Shown: in pieces, positions 23,602-34,945 of the stretch
Position numbering within the stretch: the first letter of the stretch is position 1
Layout of the letters: each line of letters begins with the position of its first letter
DNA from: Leucogyrophana mollusca
Lineage: Eukaryota > Basidiomycota > Agaricomycetes > Boletales
Assembly: GCA_021014945.1 (NCBI GenBank)
Contig: MU266597.1
Span: forward strand, 1 to 35,449
DNA: 35,449 bases
Reading direction: 5' to 3'
The notes under the pieces: generated by a model
The model's database searches: none
The model's input: the letters and a program-made list of their open reading frames with translations, nothing else
What the model was told of the DNA's origin: nothing
Translations under genes and position numbers: made by a program

Positions 23602-24567
23602 CTAGGCGAAGAAGCTTACAAAGAACTTCTTGTGAACCTGCGAACCGGTCTCTTCGATCAAGTCCACCTCTTCGGAGGTCAGCTCGGGGACATTGGACGT
23701 GTCAACGTATTCCCTGATACGCTCTGCCTTTGACGATGTGCTGGGGTGATTTCAGCTGCGACACATTCATCAAGTCGTGATGTGGGCTCACGTAACAACA
23801 AGAATACCCTTCTGCTGCATCCATTTGTTCAATACCTGTCCGTCAGATACGGGCTTTCCACGGGTAGCTTCTAACCTCGCCCGTATTTGCTCTATAACGG
23901 GATCCAGAGGACCTCCTTTTGCTCGGAAGAGGGGCGAGAGACCACCGAAGGAGGAAGTGATTATGCCGTGCTCCTTGTGCACGGCAATGACAGGCTGAAG
24001 GGACTTCCAAACGTACGGGTGGAGCTCGATCTGTAGGCGGGGTGTTAGACCATTCCACGCTCGCACGGAGCAATATTTACCCACCTGATTAACGGCGGGA
24101 GGAATAGTAGCGACTTCCAAGATTTCTTCCAGGTGAGCCGGTTGAAAGTTTGAGACACCAATGGATTTGGTAAGCCCCTCTTTCTTACATGCCTCCATGT
24201 CCTTCCACACCTGCTTCAGCTGTCCCTCGTGTTGACGAGGTACATGGATCAAGTACAAGTCGACCTGTGCGATGCCCAGCTTCTTCAGGGATGTTTGCAG
24301 TGCGGTCTTCGCGGTCTCCCCAGTCTGCAACTTTGCGAGCTTTGTCGTGATGAACAACTCAGAGCGCGATTTCCCCGAGGCGACGACCCCAGCGCCCAGC
24401 GTCTCCTCATTGTTGTACATTTGTGCGCCATCGAGGTGGGTGAACCCGTTATCGATTGCGAGGCGCACGGCTTGTGTGGCGTCCTGTTGATACAGCGCCG
24501 TTCCGGTGCCAAAGGCGATCCAGGGGACATGGTTGCCGTCGTTCAGGGGGAGTGTGGGTACAGACAT
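23602..24567 (-). CDS. Aldo/keto reductase (AKR2)
   Basis: Near-identical paralogue of AKR1 with the same two introns. Start ATG 24567. Catalytic residues sit in LDGAQMYNNEE, FITTKLAK and DLYLIHVP. Differences from AKR1 include HVPRQHEG for HGPRHHEG and a changed C-terminal tail (VHKKFFVSFFA in place of IYQPFYVSFFA). Tail residues in this superfamily often shape substrate choice. An open frame extends upstream to 24699, but AKR1 has an in-frame TGA at the matching place. The shared TATA-like box also lies inside that extension, so the shorter start is chosen. It arose with unit B of the tandem duplication. No inactivating change seen. Confidence 0.92.
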
Positions 24568-25171
24568 GGCACGGCGAACTGAGAAAACTCGAAGGGGAAT
24601 CGTGAGTCGTGCTGCCGTAGAGTAGTTTAAATACGAATGGGTGGGGCGCTTGACTCCAATGACTAAGGAGAGAAACTTTGGGCTCATCGCTCGTGACATT
24701 GATGTGATAACGGGACTCCGCGGCTAGCCCAAATATCCGCAGTAAATCGGTTTCCCAGCGGGCTCTCGCACGGATGCGTGCGGAAAATGTATGAGATAGC
24801 GAATGCTCAAGGCTCTGGGAACGAAGCGTGAACCGGCGTCAGGTCAGGTCACTGCGTCAGCGCGAACAGTCACGAGGGGCCCTTTCATCTTTACCATAAT
24901 ACAATAATTCAAACCTGGACCCAGCTAAAAATATGAGGGGAATCAGAAACGATTTGTTTGCTGCGTGAGAGAGAGGATGAGTTGCTTCGAGAACATACAG
25001 ACCCGTCTCACATCTCTCGGTTCATGATGGCACCCAAAACGCAGACGTATCACATTCAACATTACAGCTAGGATTTCGATCCAAGTAAAAGAGTTCATCG
25101 AGGTTGCGGTCGTAGTACATGCGATGTCAGCATCGAGTCGTTATCCTATTTTTGTGATCGCTTCTTGCATC
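24568..25171. other. Intergenic region between AKR2 and gmd
   Basis: About 600 bp: the AKR2 upstream region followed by the 3' flank of gmd. Most of 24818-25171 has no counterpart in unit A. No gene seen. Confidence 0.6.
24626..24634 (-). promoter_or_regulatory. TATA-like box of AKR2
   Basis: GTATTTAAA on the minus strand, about 60 bp before the ATG at 24567. It is the duplicate of the AKR1 box. Confidence 0.45.
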
Positions 25172-26938
25172 CTAGTTCTGGTCTTCGACAAGGCTCTGTA
25201 CTGCCTTCAAGTCTGACTCCACCATCTCCTTTACGAGAGAGTCAAAGTCGACTTTGCGCTTCCACCCGAGGAGGCGCTCCGCTTTTGCGGGATTACCGAG
25301 GAGGAGGCTGGGGAGGTCATTGTAAGTGTTCGCGAATAGGACGAGAGGAGGAAGACACGCACTCGACCTCGGCAGGCCTGAAGTACATCGGGTCGATCTT
25401 GACGACCACACGACCCGTCTGTGCGTCGACGCCCTCTTCGTCGGTGCCGTTACCACGCCATCTGGGAGGTTACGCTGTTATTCCTAGGTGTATGCCGAAG
25501 AGCGCGCAACGTACTTGATCGTTATCCCCACGACGCCGAACGCCTTGTCGACGAACTCGCGCACGGGGTGCGTCTCTCCAGTTGCGAGGACGAAATCTTC
25601 CGGCTCTGGCTGCTGCAGCATGCGCCACATACCCTCGACATAGTCCTTGGCTATATGCACCCCCGGAAAACGCACCTCAGAACATGAAGATGGGACAGGA
25701 GTATCAGGGTGGACGCACCGTGACCCCAATCTCTCCGCGCGTCAATGTTTCCCAAGTACAAGCAGCTCTGTTTGCCCAACTTGATATCCGCCACAGCCCT
25801 GGTGATCTTCCTGGTGACGAACGTCCGCCCTCGGCGCGGGCTCTCGTGGTTGAACAAGATCCCGTTGCACGCATACATCCCGTAAGCCTCTCTGTAGTTT
25901 ACCGTGATCCAGTAGGCGTACAGCTTCGCCGCGCCGTAAGGGCTGCGAGGGTAGAATGGCGTGGTCTCGCTCTGCGGCGTTTCGACGACCTTGCCGTACA
26001 GCTCGGAGGTCGAGGCTTGGTAGAAGCGGGTGTGTGCTGTAAGCCCGACCGTGCGGATAGCGTCGAGGAGACGGAGGGTGCCGAGACCATCGACGTCGGC
26101 GGTGTATTCGGCCATCTCGAAAGAGACTTTGACGTGGGATTGGGCGCCAAGGTTGTAGATCTCTGAAGGCTGGACCTGAGCGAGGATGTAGACGAGGTTG
26201 GTGCTGTCGGAGAGATCGCCGTAGTGGAGGTGGAATTTGTTTGGGCCTGCGAGTCAACGGTGTTGGGGCAGGGATGACACTGGGAGAGGAAGGAAAACGC
26301 ACGCTCATGTTGGTCCTCGTACAAATGGTGCAACCGTCCAGTGTTGAAACTAGACGAGCGACGGATGATCCCGTGAACTTGGTATCCTTTGGAAAGAAGG
26401 AGCTCTGTCCTGGGTAGCGGTCAGGACGTGAGTATATGCGCGACGAGAATATCAAAAGAGACGGAAAGTCGTGGTATATGCGAGCAAACACAAATTCAAC
26501 GCTTCGTTATCCGATTATCGTAGCATGCGCGCTCATGAGGGCGGTGTCTAATCGACCTCGATGCATAAGCATCCCAGACTAACTCGAAACGCGGAAGCCG
26601 GTCGCGTGACAAGCCTGAAAGAAGAGCAGGGGATATAGCACTCACAAGTATGATCCATCCTGACCAGTAATACCTATAAGACGCGGGGAAAAAGTCACAG
26701 TCAGTACCTCGCCATCGTGCCGCAATCAACGTAGATAAAGGTGGACATCGACTGTCATCGGCCAGGGTATTGGTAAAGTACGCGTTCATCGATTACCCAA
26801 GCCAAAGGCGAGAGACGATGGATGTCACATTCCGCAGTGAGATAAATACGCACCAGAAATAAGAGCGACCTTTCTCTTTCTGAACTCTTCGACGGAAGGG
26901 AGGTCAAGCTTTATGAGTGGGGCGATGTCTGCGGACAT
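25172..26938 (-). CDS. gmd: GDP-mannose 4,6-dehydratase
   Basis: First enzyme of GDP-L-fucose synthesis: it converts GDP-D-mannose to GDP-4-keto-6-deoxymannose in the cytosol using tightly bound NADP. Start ATG 26938; seven exons. It reads [18 protein letters not shown] (Rossmann motif), [39 protein letters not shown], and the active-site segment STSELYGKV. Then come the catalytic [36 protein letters not shown] and a C-terminal [10 protein letters not shown]. Length and motifs match the family throughout, and the frame is intact to the TAA at 25172. Its 3' end was the outer breakpoint of the tandem duplication, and a scrap of it lies at 22576-22690. The next pathway enzyme is at 16157-17647. 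Confidence 0.95.
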
Positions 26939-27403
26939 GTTTGGAGTCTAAAGATGAAGATTGGTTATGTTTTAGGTTTTATAGGAAGCGCTGCGAGCTG
27001 GCTTTTCAAATCGCGCTATCGATATCACGATCGGGGCGTCTAAAGACTGTAGCGATCGTTCCGGGCAGCCTCAAGGCGGACGTGCGATAAGTCGAAGTGG
27101 AGTAAAATAAAGAACAAGCGACTGCGGTTTATGTACCATCAAATCCACAAGGGCGGTGTATATAGTGATCCCAATCAACAAGCTACATAGCTATAATCTC
27201 AGCGCTACGTTGGAGATAGTCTCACACTGCGAGTGTCAACGCCGTCGATAACCCACAGTCAAAGCAATGAGCCAAGGAGACGGACGGCAAGGCTCACGGT
27301 GGAGTAGAACATCGTCGCATGCAAAGAAGTGAAAACGTTCCAAAAATTGCTTCGGCATTCCCAAGGAATAAAAAATAAAAATTAACCGCTTGTAGTTTCC
27401 AAC
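26939..27403. other. Intergenic region between gmd and tRNA-Arg
   Basis: About 460 bp upstream of gmd. No ORF with motifs was found and no confident core promoter. Confidence 0.55.
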
Positions 27404-27485
27404 TACCGACGACGGGGATCGAACCCGCAACCTTTGCCTAGCAGGTGCTTAGGAAGGCAACGCACTACCATTGTGCTACGACGGC
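27404..27485 (-). tRNA. tRNA-Arg (anticodon CCT) with a 10-nt intron
   Basis: On the minus strand a full cloverleaf can be drawn: acceptor GCCGTCG, D-stem GCAC/GTGC, anticodon stem TTGCC/GGCAA, T-arm GCGGG-TTCGATC-CCCGT, and 3' acceptor CGTCGGT plus discriminator A. The anticodon loop reads TTCCTA, then ten extra bases AGCACCTGCT (27440-27449), then A, giving anticodon CCT (27451-27453). The extra bases sit one base 3' of the anticodon, the standard nuclear tRNA intron site. One T-T mismatch (pair 5:68) and a G-T closing pair weaken the acceptor stem. It may be a functional or slightly decayed copy. Confidence 0.85.
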
Positions 27486-27555
27486 TTACGGATGGAAGCT
27501 AGTTCTGTGTGCTATAATTACAGACAGGGACAATCACTCACTCACCGCAATTAAT

Positions 27556-30500
27556 CTACGCTCCAATATGAATAAACACTATCCGCTGCTCCAACGGCAC
27601 TTGTTTTTTGTCTACGTTCCTTGCCGCCTTGTTCAGCGCCCCTGCAGCCTTGGTCCAATCCATCCCCTCGCTGAATAGAGAATCGTAAAAGTTGGTTACC
27701 ATGTGGTGCGCAACTTGGTCATCAACCGCCCACATCGTCCCTATCACACTTTTGAAACCCGCGAATTGCATCCCTGCCGCCAGATGGATCACCTCATCGG
27801 GTATCGTATAGTCACCGACAGCGGTATGGCACGCCGATAGAAACGCAAACTCTGGACAGCCCACATCAGCATTGATAATGTCAAGCAGCGAAAGTGGTCT
27901 GTTGCTCATCGCAAAGGACGACGCAAATGGTTGCACCGTGTCTTGTCTGCCGTGACACGCCAGGTGGACCCAGCTGTGTGCCCGCAGTGCGTCCAGAGCA
28001 GCTATATCCGTTGCCAAACGGCCAGACAGACACGTGAATGGGACCCATTCTGGTACCGCCATTTGTACTAGCCTGATTTCCTTGTCGACAGACTTGAGCT
28101 CCCTTTCGAGGTCACCACCCGGGTTGGCTTGACCGATGGCAGCAAATCTTGTTGGCATAGCTGCCCTAGACCGTCTGCTCCTTATGAGAGCAGATAATGT
28201 CGGGGTGTACGATGACACGAAGACGTTGGATAGGTTGGGCTCCCCCTTGCGGTAGCACCCTGCAGCATGCAAGGGCAACGATGTGAACTTTGACGTAGGA
28301 CACCACCAGATCCTCGATCCTTTTGGGACCTGTTCTATACTCGACAACTCCTCGACGATAGGGCGGACCACAAGATCCCACAGTTCTCGCAACAAAGCAA
28401 TCAGCTGACTTTCCCTCCTCTTGTCTTCTCCGGGGGCGGCAGGGCATTTCAAGATATCCGCAAACTTTGATGATAGCTGTGCGACGTCGTCGAGGGTGAT
28501 CTGTACAAGAGGAACATGGATGGGCGGGCCTATGTGCAGCACAATGATGGCGTCGCATGAGTATTGGCTGCTGTTGACAACGATGACTGGCCCGTCGCGA
28601 GCAGCCTCTTGGAGGTGAGAGAACGACGGGGGCATCAGGAAATGGGAAAAACCCTCTGCCTTTCGGATCTGTGCAATCAAAGAATCCCACTCCATCGACA
28701 GCTGCCCATATCGCCGTGCCTCCGCCTCAGGCCGCCCGGTCGAGTGTTGTAATGCAAGCAGCTCTTCGCTCAGTCTCTCAAACTCGTGTGCCAGCCTCCT
28801 CCCGACCTCGGGGACATTGCGCAGGTCTTCGAGAGGAGTGCGGAACCGCGCGAGCTGCGTCCAGAGGACCGTTCTCCCCTGCTCCAATAACTCTACAGCA
28901 GCAGAAACCAGCTTTTGACGGACTGCACACGAGGCGGCGTCTGCAACGAGAGCAGCAGGAACTTGCTTGACCGCCCGATGACCAGATACGACCGAAAACG
29001 CTACAGTGATGTGCCGGTCAAGAAGACTCAACGAGGTTCGGTAGGCGCGCATGGCGGATGAGTGGCCAAACATTTCGGCATCGCGAATCCATCGATACGA
29101 TGCCCTAAATTGTTGCCAGGGGCCACCACTCACGTAGGTCGACGCTAGCTCCCGGTGCCGGAACCCTTCATGCAGATCCATGTTCTGCTTTGAATCATCA
29201 TATCTCTCTAGATACTCCGTAGCAAGATGCCCATGAACACCTGCCAGCAGCGGATGTCCGGGGGCGTTCCCATCCGTCATAGCCTCTAGATTCTCCTCGA
29301 TCTCTAGCCTCAGATCGGTCAGTTCAACTCCGTGGGAAAGGCGAGCGGGGAAGGGTTTCTGTATGGCGATAGCAAGGTTGAGGAGTGTTATCGAGTAGTC
29401 GCGGTGTCCTTGCAGACACAGCTCTAGGGCATCGAAATGGTAATTAACAGCACGACGTAAATCTCCCGGGTCCCTCAGAAGACGATAGCGAGCCATCAGG
29501 GCAATGGCTAAAGAGTTCAGTGATTCTACGCGCAGAGTGCTCCCTTCGGGATGTAGGTCCAACGCGGCGCGATGATACTCGATGGACGTATCCAAGTCAC
29601 GAGCATCTCTGTTATGGTCGAATCGGATGCGGAAGGCGTTGGCGAGATTCCCAAGCAAGCTGGGACTGCGGTGGTGATCTGATAGTTGTAGAGGTGGCCC
29701 CCGAAAATGCTCAATGGCCTGAATGATGTGAGTGATGGTATCATGCTTTTCGTAAAGAGCGACGAGGTCATTGATAACTTCGCTGGAAATCAAAGAGTCG
29801 AAGTTGTCTGGCACGGTAGGGCGAGGCTCATCTATGGATTGGTGTTTGGACTCTGATGCTTGGTGCTCAGAGCGGGCGCGAAGAATGTTGGCGAGACCAT
29901 CAAGCAGTGCAAACCGATCAGGGTCGTCTGGCTTGCGAGAATTTTGAGCAGTACGAAAATATTCATGAGCAAGCTCTAAGTCTGTCGGGGAGTCTGGCTT
30001 CTGATAAGAAACGATTAGACCCGTGGTAGTGCTTTTGACTGATGCAGGTGCTGGGGTGTCTTCCAATTGCAGGGTTATGTCATCGGGTGCGATAATGAGT
30101 TTCAGGTCTGGAAGCTGATCTCGTTGTTGGAAGCAGAGACGGAGGGTGTGGACGAAACCTTTCAGCGAAAGCGAACGATGAGGATGTCCAGCGGGACGGA
30201 GCCACAGAGCAGCGCGGTGGAGCTTCAGCGCCATTTTCAAATCGGCAGTTTGACCCCTCCTACGAAAGCGCGCCGACAGCGCGCCAGCGAGGTTGTAGAG
30301 CGATATAGGGCGGTCGGGATGTCCTGGCGGGCACAATCTGAGGGCGGATCGATGGTTTTGAATGGCCATGTCCAGATCTGTCTTGTTCCCAAAGTGTTCA
30401 GACCGAATGTAGAGAGCAGCGCCGAGATTATTGAACGACTTGGAGCGCCCAGGGTCTGTGAATGGCCGCGTGTGTAGCGCGGCACGATAGTGCACAATCG

Positions 30501-31916
30501 CCCGCTCGAGGTCTCCCGGCTCACCCTGGCGCTGGAAGCGGGCGCACAGGGCATTAGCCAAGTTGCTTCGCAGAATCCAGAGGGCCACCATGCCCGAGGG
30601 TACGGCGTCCAACGCAGCACGATAGTGGCGGAGTGCCATTTCCAGGTCACGCGGGACCTTTCTCTGTTGGAAGTACGTCAGATACACACTGCCAATAGAG
30701 TTGAGCGTCATCCAGCGATCTGGATGTCCGGGAGGACGATATTTCAGTGCGCTGGCATTGTGCTCAAGGGCCTGCTTGAGATCAGATATATGGCCCAGCT
30801 GCTGGAATCGAGCATGTAGAATAATGGCAAAGTTGTTGAGACATGCAGAATGATCAGGGTGATGAGGTGGGCACGATTCGAGAGAGACGCGAGCATTCTC
30901 GAAGGCCAGCTCGAGGTCCGACGTGTTGCCTTGATGCCTAAAACGAGCGAGCTGTGCAGCGGCGAGATTGTTAAGGGATGTAGAGCGCTCGGGATGATCA
31001 AGCGGACACAGGTCCAATGCGGCGGAATAGTGCTGAAGGGCTAGTTGGAGGCTCCTTGTGTCACCAGAACGATGAAAAGAGGCATAGCAATCATTCGCGA
31101 GCGTGTTGAGAGAAACTGACCGGTCAAGATGCATTGCTGGTCGGAGTGTGACCGACCCGCGGTGCGGACCACCGCTAGGGTTTGGTTCAAGGATGTCAAT
31201 CTAGGTGGGGAGAGACGGTCAAGATCGGCTGAACGACTTCTGCCCACCATTGTGAGACCGGAATCAAACAATTCACCCACTTTAATGTCTTTGTGGAGAT
31301 GATTTGATGTTAATACACGGTCGCCGCCCAGGTGTTGAGCCCTGAGGATTAAATTTGCCCTTAGCGACACTCCGCGCGGCCTTCTCGTTGGCAACGTAAA
31401 CTCTGGCAACCTCGATACGTCACTTGAGCATGCAAAGACGAGAAACATCCACGAACCGCTTCCTTTCTTCCCGTACTCTAGCAGGTCACCAACAGCAATC
31501 GTGGCTTTCCCAACCAGTTCATCCATCCCAAATATGACCATTGGCGCGCCCGCGCTGTTGGCGCTGGGAGAGTTCTGGAAAGTAGTGTAGATAGATATGC
31601 ATAAATCAGATGTGTTCCTTAACGTGCTACGTTGTTGGGTAAGGCACAATAGATGAGGTGAAAGTCCAGAAGCGCATACAGGGTGAATCGATCATTCCAG
31701 TGCACTTTCCCTTCAGACGAGGAGGCTGCGCGGGTCCTTGTTCGTTCGCGCCGATTTTCCGCCTCCACAAGTGCATAGAACTTGGCTCGGTGTGGATGTT
31801 GAATCTGTGTGGTCAAGTCGGTAGCCCCGAGCACTGATACAAATTGTAAGTGTGAAAGCGAAATGGAGGAAGAATTCCAGATCCCAGCGCGTACCAGTCA
31901 AAATGACCCGTGTCAT
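27556..31916 (-). CDS. C2-TPR-CHAT protein (caspase-like peptidase domain)
   Basis: Large modular protein. A single long exon (31134 to 27556 and a little upstream) encodes about ten TPR-like repeats of the LNNLA-xxxxxRF / DLExAxxxHRxAL type with GHPDR linkers. A C-terminal CHAT domain follows. The expected His-Cys dyad is present: HLACHG (His at 27952-27954) and LSACHTA (Cys at 27829-27831). GFKSVIGTMWAVDD follows, and the end is EQRIVFIHIGA. Upstream exons from ATG 31916 give MTRVILT, a segment with WNDRFTL, and MVIFGMDELVGKATIAVGDL, consistent with a divergent N-terminal C2 domain. The exon joining C2 to TPR (31190-31430) is uncertain. CHAT peptidases elsewhere act in cell-death and defence pathways; the role here is unknown. 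Confidence 0.83.
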
Positions 31917-32450
31917 GGTCCAACTCGGCTAAGGTATAAGAGCTTCATCCTAGAAATTTGTAAGCTGAGGTAGGTTGAGGCGCGATCTGCCATCGGCGCT
32001 TCGTCAATAACGGCCTAAAACTGGCCTATCACAAACGCCCACACCTCGCAGACAATACTGTATCTCAAAATGAGGCTCAAGCACCCACAATCCTGAACGG
32101 AAAACAGAATAGGCCCATTCGGCCACCACCCGTTTTGCAGTTGAGGGTAACGACCACCCTCATTCCAGACTTTGGTCTGCCTATGGGAGACAAAGTTGAG
32201 GTTTCTTGACCCCTCGGGATTTTTTAATCGTGCAATAATATCGCTCTGACTACCCTGACCATTTACGTTTTCGGCAGCGGCTTGCTTGGAAGCGGTCCAC
32301 AAGTAGCTAGGTTTGTGTGCGATTTCAATTGCTGCCAGGCCCAGAGACCGTAAAGCCCGACTGCGAACACTGGAGCTGGAACTTGCCATATGTATTTATT
32401 GCCCACAACATGCACTCGTCCTTTTCAATATCCCCCTCACGCTCGCTTCG
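31917..32450. other. Divergent intergenic region, CHAT gene / P450-3
   Basis: About 530 bp between two divergent start codons. A 124-codon minus-strand frame (32015-32389) fills most of it but shows no family motif and runs nearly to the P450-3 start. I see no certain regulatory element. Confidence 0.5.
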
Positions 32451-34788
32451 ATGGCAGTAGTGACGAACGTTCCTCTAACTGCTCTCGCAGTTCTAGCGGC
32501 AGTGGTAGTTGTCATTGGCAATCGCAAGAAAGACAAAGGACATCCTTTGCCTCCGGGGCCACCACCCTTGCCAGTGGTGGGTAATGTCACTGGTATTGAT
32601 ACTGAAGCTCCATGGCTGTCTTACACCAAGTGGGGAGCTGTATACGGTAAGCATATGACCTATCTTTTCCTCACAGTTTAAGCTTTCTTATAGTGCTCTC
32701 TGTGTTGTGTTCTTAGGCGACCTCATCTACACTCGTTTATTTTCTCAGCATATCATAGTTATCAACTCGGAGCAAGTCGCAAAAGCTCTAATGGAGCAAC
32801 GCTCTCATATCTACTCCGATCGGCCGGTGATCGCCACCACTGAACCGTGCGTCACTTAGCCTACAAAAGGTGATGCGAATGACACTAAGACGTCCTCTAC
32901 AGCCTCGGAATGGGCTTTAATTCTGTGCTATTACGCTACGGTCCGGGCTGGCGTCACCACAGGTATGATGTCTCCTCTTTCGATAGCGTAGAAATTAATC
33001 TTTGTCGGTGCTCTCAGGAGGCTCATCCATCAAGCTGTAAGGCCAGACGCCGCCCTAGAGTATCGTCCTGTCCAGCTCCAGAAAGCCCACGAACTGTTGC
33101 TCAACCTGATCAGAAGCCCCGAAAACTATCTGGAACACTTGTTTGTCCTTCTATGATGATTCAAACGTGTGTCTGATACTTACTATTCAACCTGCAGAAA
33201 GCTGTAGGTTTTTTTGTTCACGGTCGCGCATTCTTAGTGTTATATGTTCACAGGCACTCTGGGTCCATTATCATGTCGGCCGTATATGGTTATGAACCCA
33301 CATCCTGCGACGACTCTTTCCTCGTCGTGATTGACAAAGCAACCAAAATTATCACAGAAGATCTGAGGCCCGAGGTAGCAGCTATTATCAGCGCCTTTCC
33401 TTTCCGTATGTGGGACTTTGGGATTTGTGCTGTAATGCTGACCTCTGGAACACAGTTTTACGTTTCCCTTCGTGGTTCCCTGGCATGGCCATTAATGGGA
33501 GAGCGGCTGAAGCTAGAAGATATGCAAAGGAATGGGTTGAATCTACGTTCCAGTACACACAGCAAGCCCTAGTACGTCCCCAATCGTTAACCCGGTGCTG
33601 CTTTTGCTGAAGTGAGCATCTGTGTTAATTTGTGTTAGACTGCAGGAACAAGTACACCTTCTATGATATCTGATGCCATGCGCAAGGTCGAAGGCAAAGA
33701 CGATACGGGCGAGCTTACGAGGGCAATTAAAGACGTTGCTGCGACGATGTTCATGGGTGAGTCTAAAGTGTTTCATGCATGGCCCTACTGAATTACGTCG
33801 GGACTTACCACAATGACGCTAGCCGGAGCTGAAACTGTGAGTAGCCGCCTGCATCCCCCGCCTGATTCGCCTTTTGAAGCACCCACCAGACACAATCCAC
33901 CTTGCGTGTCTTCATCCTTGCGATGATACTGTATCCCGCGGTGCAGGAACGCGCGTATCAGCTAATCAACTCAGTTGTCGGCACGGATCGACTTCCGAAC
34001 TTTGACGATAGAGAGTCGCTGCCTTACATTGATGCAATCCTCCGTGAAACTCTCAGGTGGCGGCCGGCGTTCCCCTTAGGTTAGTAATGCTTCATCTTCG
34101 CGGCGTCACTAACTCAACGACGGTTGGCGTCTACAGGTGTACCCCATGCTACAACTGAAGACGACTTCTACAATGGCTACCTCATACCCAAAGGTATTCA
34201 ACCTGCCCCTACCATGTCCTCCGTGACTAACTCAATTATAGGGGCGACGATAGTACCAAACGTGTGGTAAGCAGATGCGGCGAGATGTTTCACCGATCGT
34301 CACCTAGCAATACTTCCTTCAGGGCGATGGCACATGATGAGACCAAGTACACGAACTCTTTGGAGTTCATCCCTGAACGCTTCCTCGCTGCTAATGGCTC
34401 ACTGACGGATGATAAAGTGGATTACGGCTTCGGATTTGGCAGGAGAGGTAGGTCTTTATGGGTATATAAGACTCCCAAACTTGCTTAGGGATCTTGCAGG
34501 ATGCGCAGGAAAATATATGGCGGATGCATCTCTATGGTCATCGATGGCCCTCATGCTTGCCACATTCAAATTCGCGAGAGCAAAGGATGCCCACGGCAAT
34601 GACATCGATATTGATGGCAAGATGTCCAGCGGATTAACTATGTGAGTGTTGTGTCATTGTCGTGGGCATCAGCTCAGTTTTGTGGTTCGCTATGTAGCCA
34701 TCCCCTCCCGTTCCCATGCTCCATCACTCCGAGGTCGTCTGGGATGAATGCTGAAAAGCTGACAGAGCTGATCCGCGCAAGTGGGTGA
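32451..34788 (+). CDS. Cytochrome P450 monooxygenase (P450-3, same family as P450-1 and P450-2)
   Basis: Third member of the O-methylsterigmatocystin oxidoreductase-like group, more diverged. Start ATG 32451. A hydrophobic anchor (LTALAVLAAVVVVIG) is followed by HPLPPGPPPLPVVGN, the C-helix region GPGWRHHRR, YGYEPTSCDD, I-helix AGAETT, K-helix ETLRWRP, the PERF motif and the heme loop FGFGRRGCAG. The end is HPLPFPCSITPRSS. About 14 introns, most at the same places as in the tandem pair, plus three extra. One extra intron splits the heme-binding motif between RRG and CAG. Another creates a 6-nt exon (33198-33203). With these the frame stays open to the TGA at 34786-34788. If the tiny exon is not real the gene would be broken there. 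Confidence 0.88.
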
Positions 34789-34945
34789 TGTGGTTGTGTG
34801 ACGAGATAAGTGACCATATCCCTTATGTCTTGCTACCTTGGCATATTGTTGTTCTTTTCCCGAATGGAACCCTCGAATCGCCTGAAGACATTTTAATGTT
34901 GTCATTCGATGTAGTGTTGCTGGCGGACTGAACTGGGTTCGAATT
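34789..34945. other. P450-3 downstream flank
   Basis: Short non-coding flank between the P450-3 stop and the palindromic element. No gene seen. Confidence 0.6.

Larger units (their letters stand above)
22691..25303. repeat. Tandem duplication, unit B (DUF6535 fragment + AKR2 + gmd 3' end)
   Basis: Second copy of the unit at 20382-22690, ending inside intact gmd. It contains about 380 bp (24818-25198) absent from unit A. In unit B that stretch is bounded by two copies of CAAGGCTCTG (24808-24817 and 25189-25198), while unit A has one (22576-22585). It also has a short extra stretch near 24720-24760. Confidence 0.88.

Noticed and set aside
24568..24699. N-terminal extension of AKR2, possibly a targeting peptide
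   Set aside because: The duplicate AKR1 has an in-frame TGA at the matching position, the conserved TATA-like box lies inside the extension, and the family starts at the downstream Met.
25582..26491. Long alternative ORFs across the gmd gene on both strands
   Set aside because: They are other-frame shadows of a GC-rich gene. The gmd frame carries all catalytic motifs.
32015..32389. 124-codon ORF on the minus strand upstream of P450-3
   Set aside because: No motif or family resemblance, and it fills the short divergent promoter region almost to the P450-3 ATG. Probably a chance frame.
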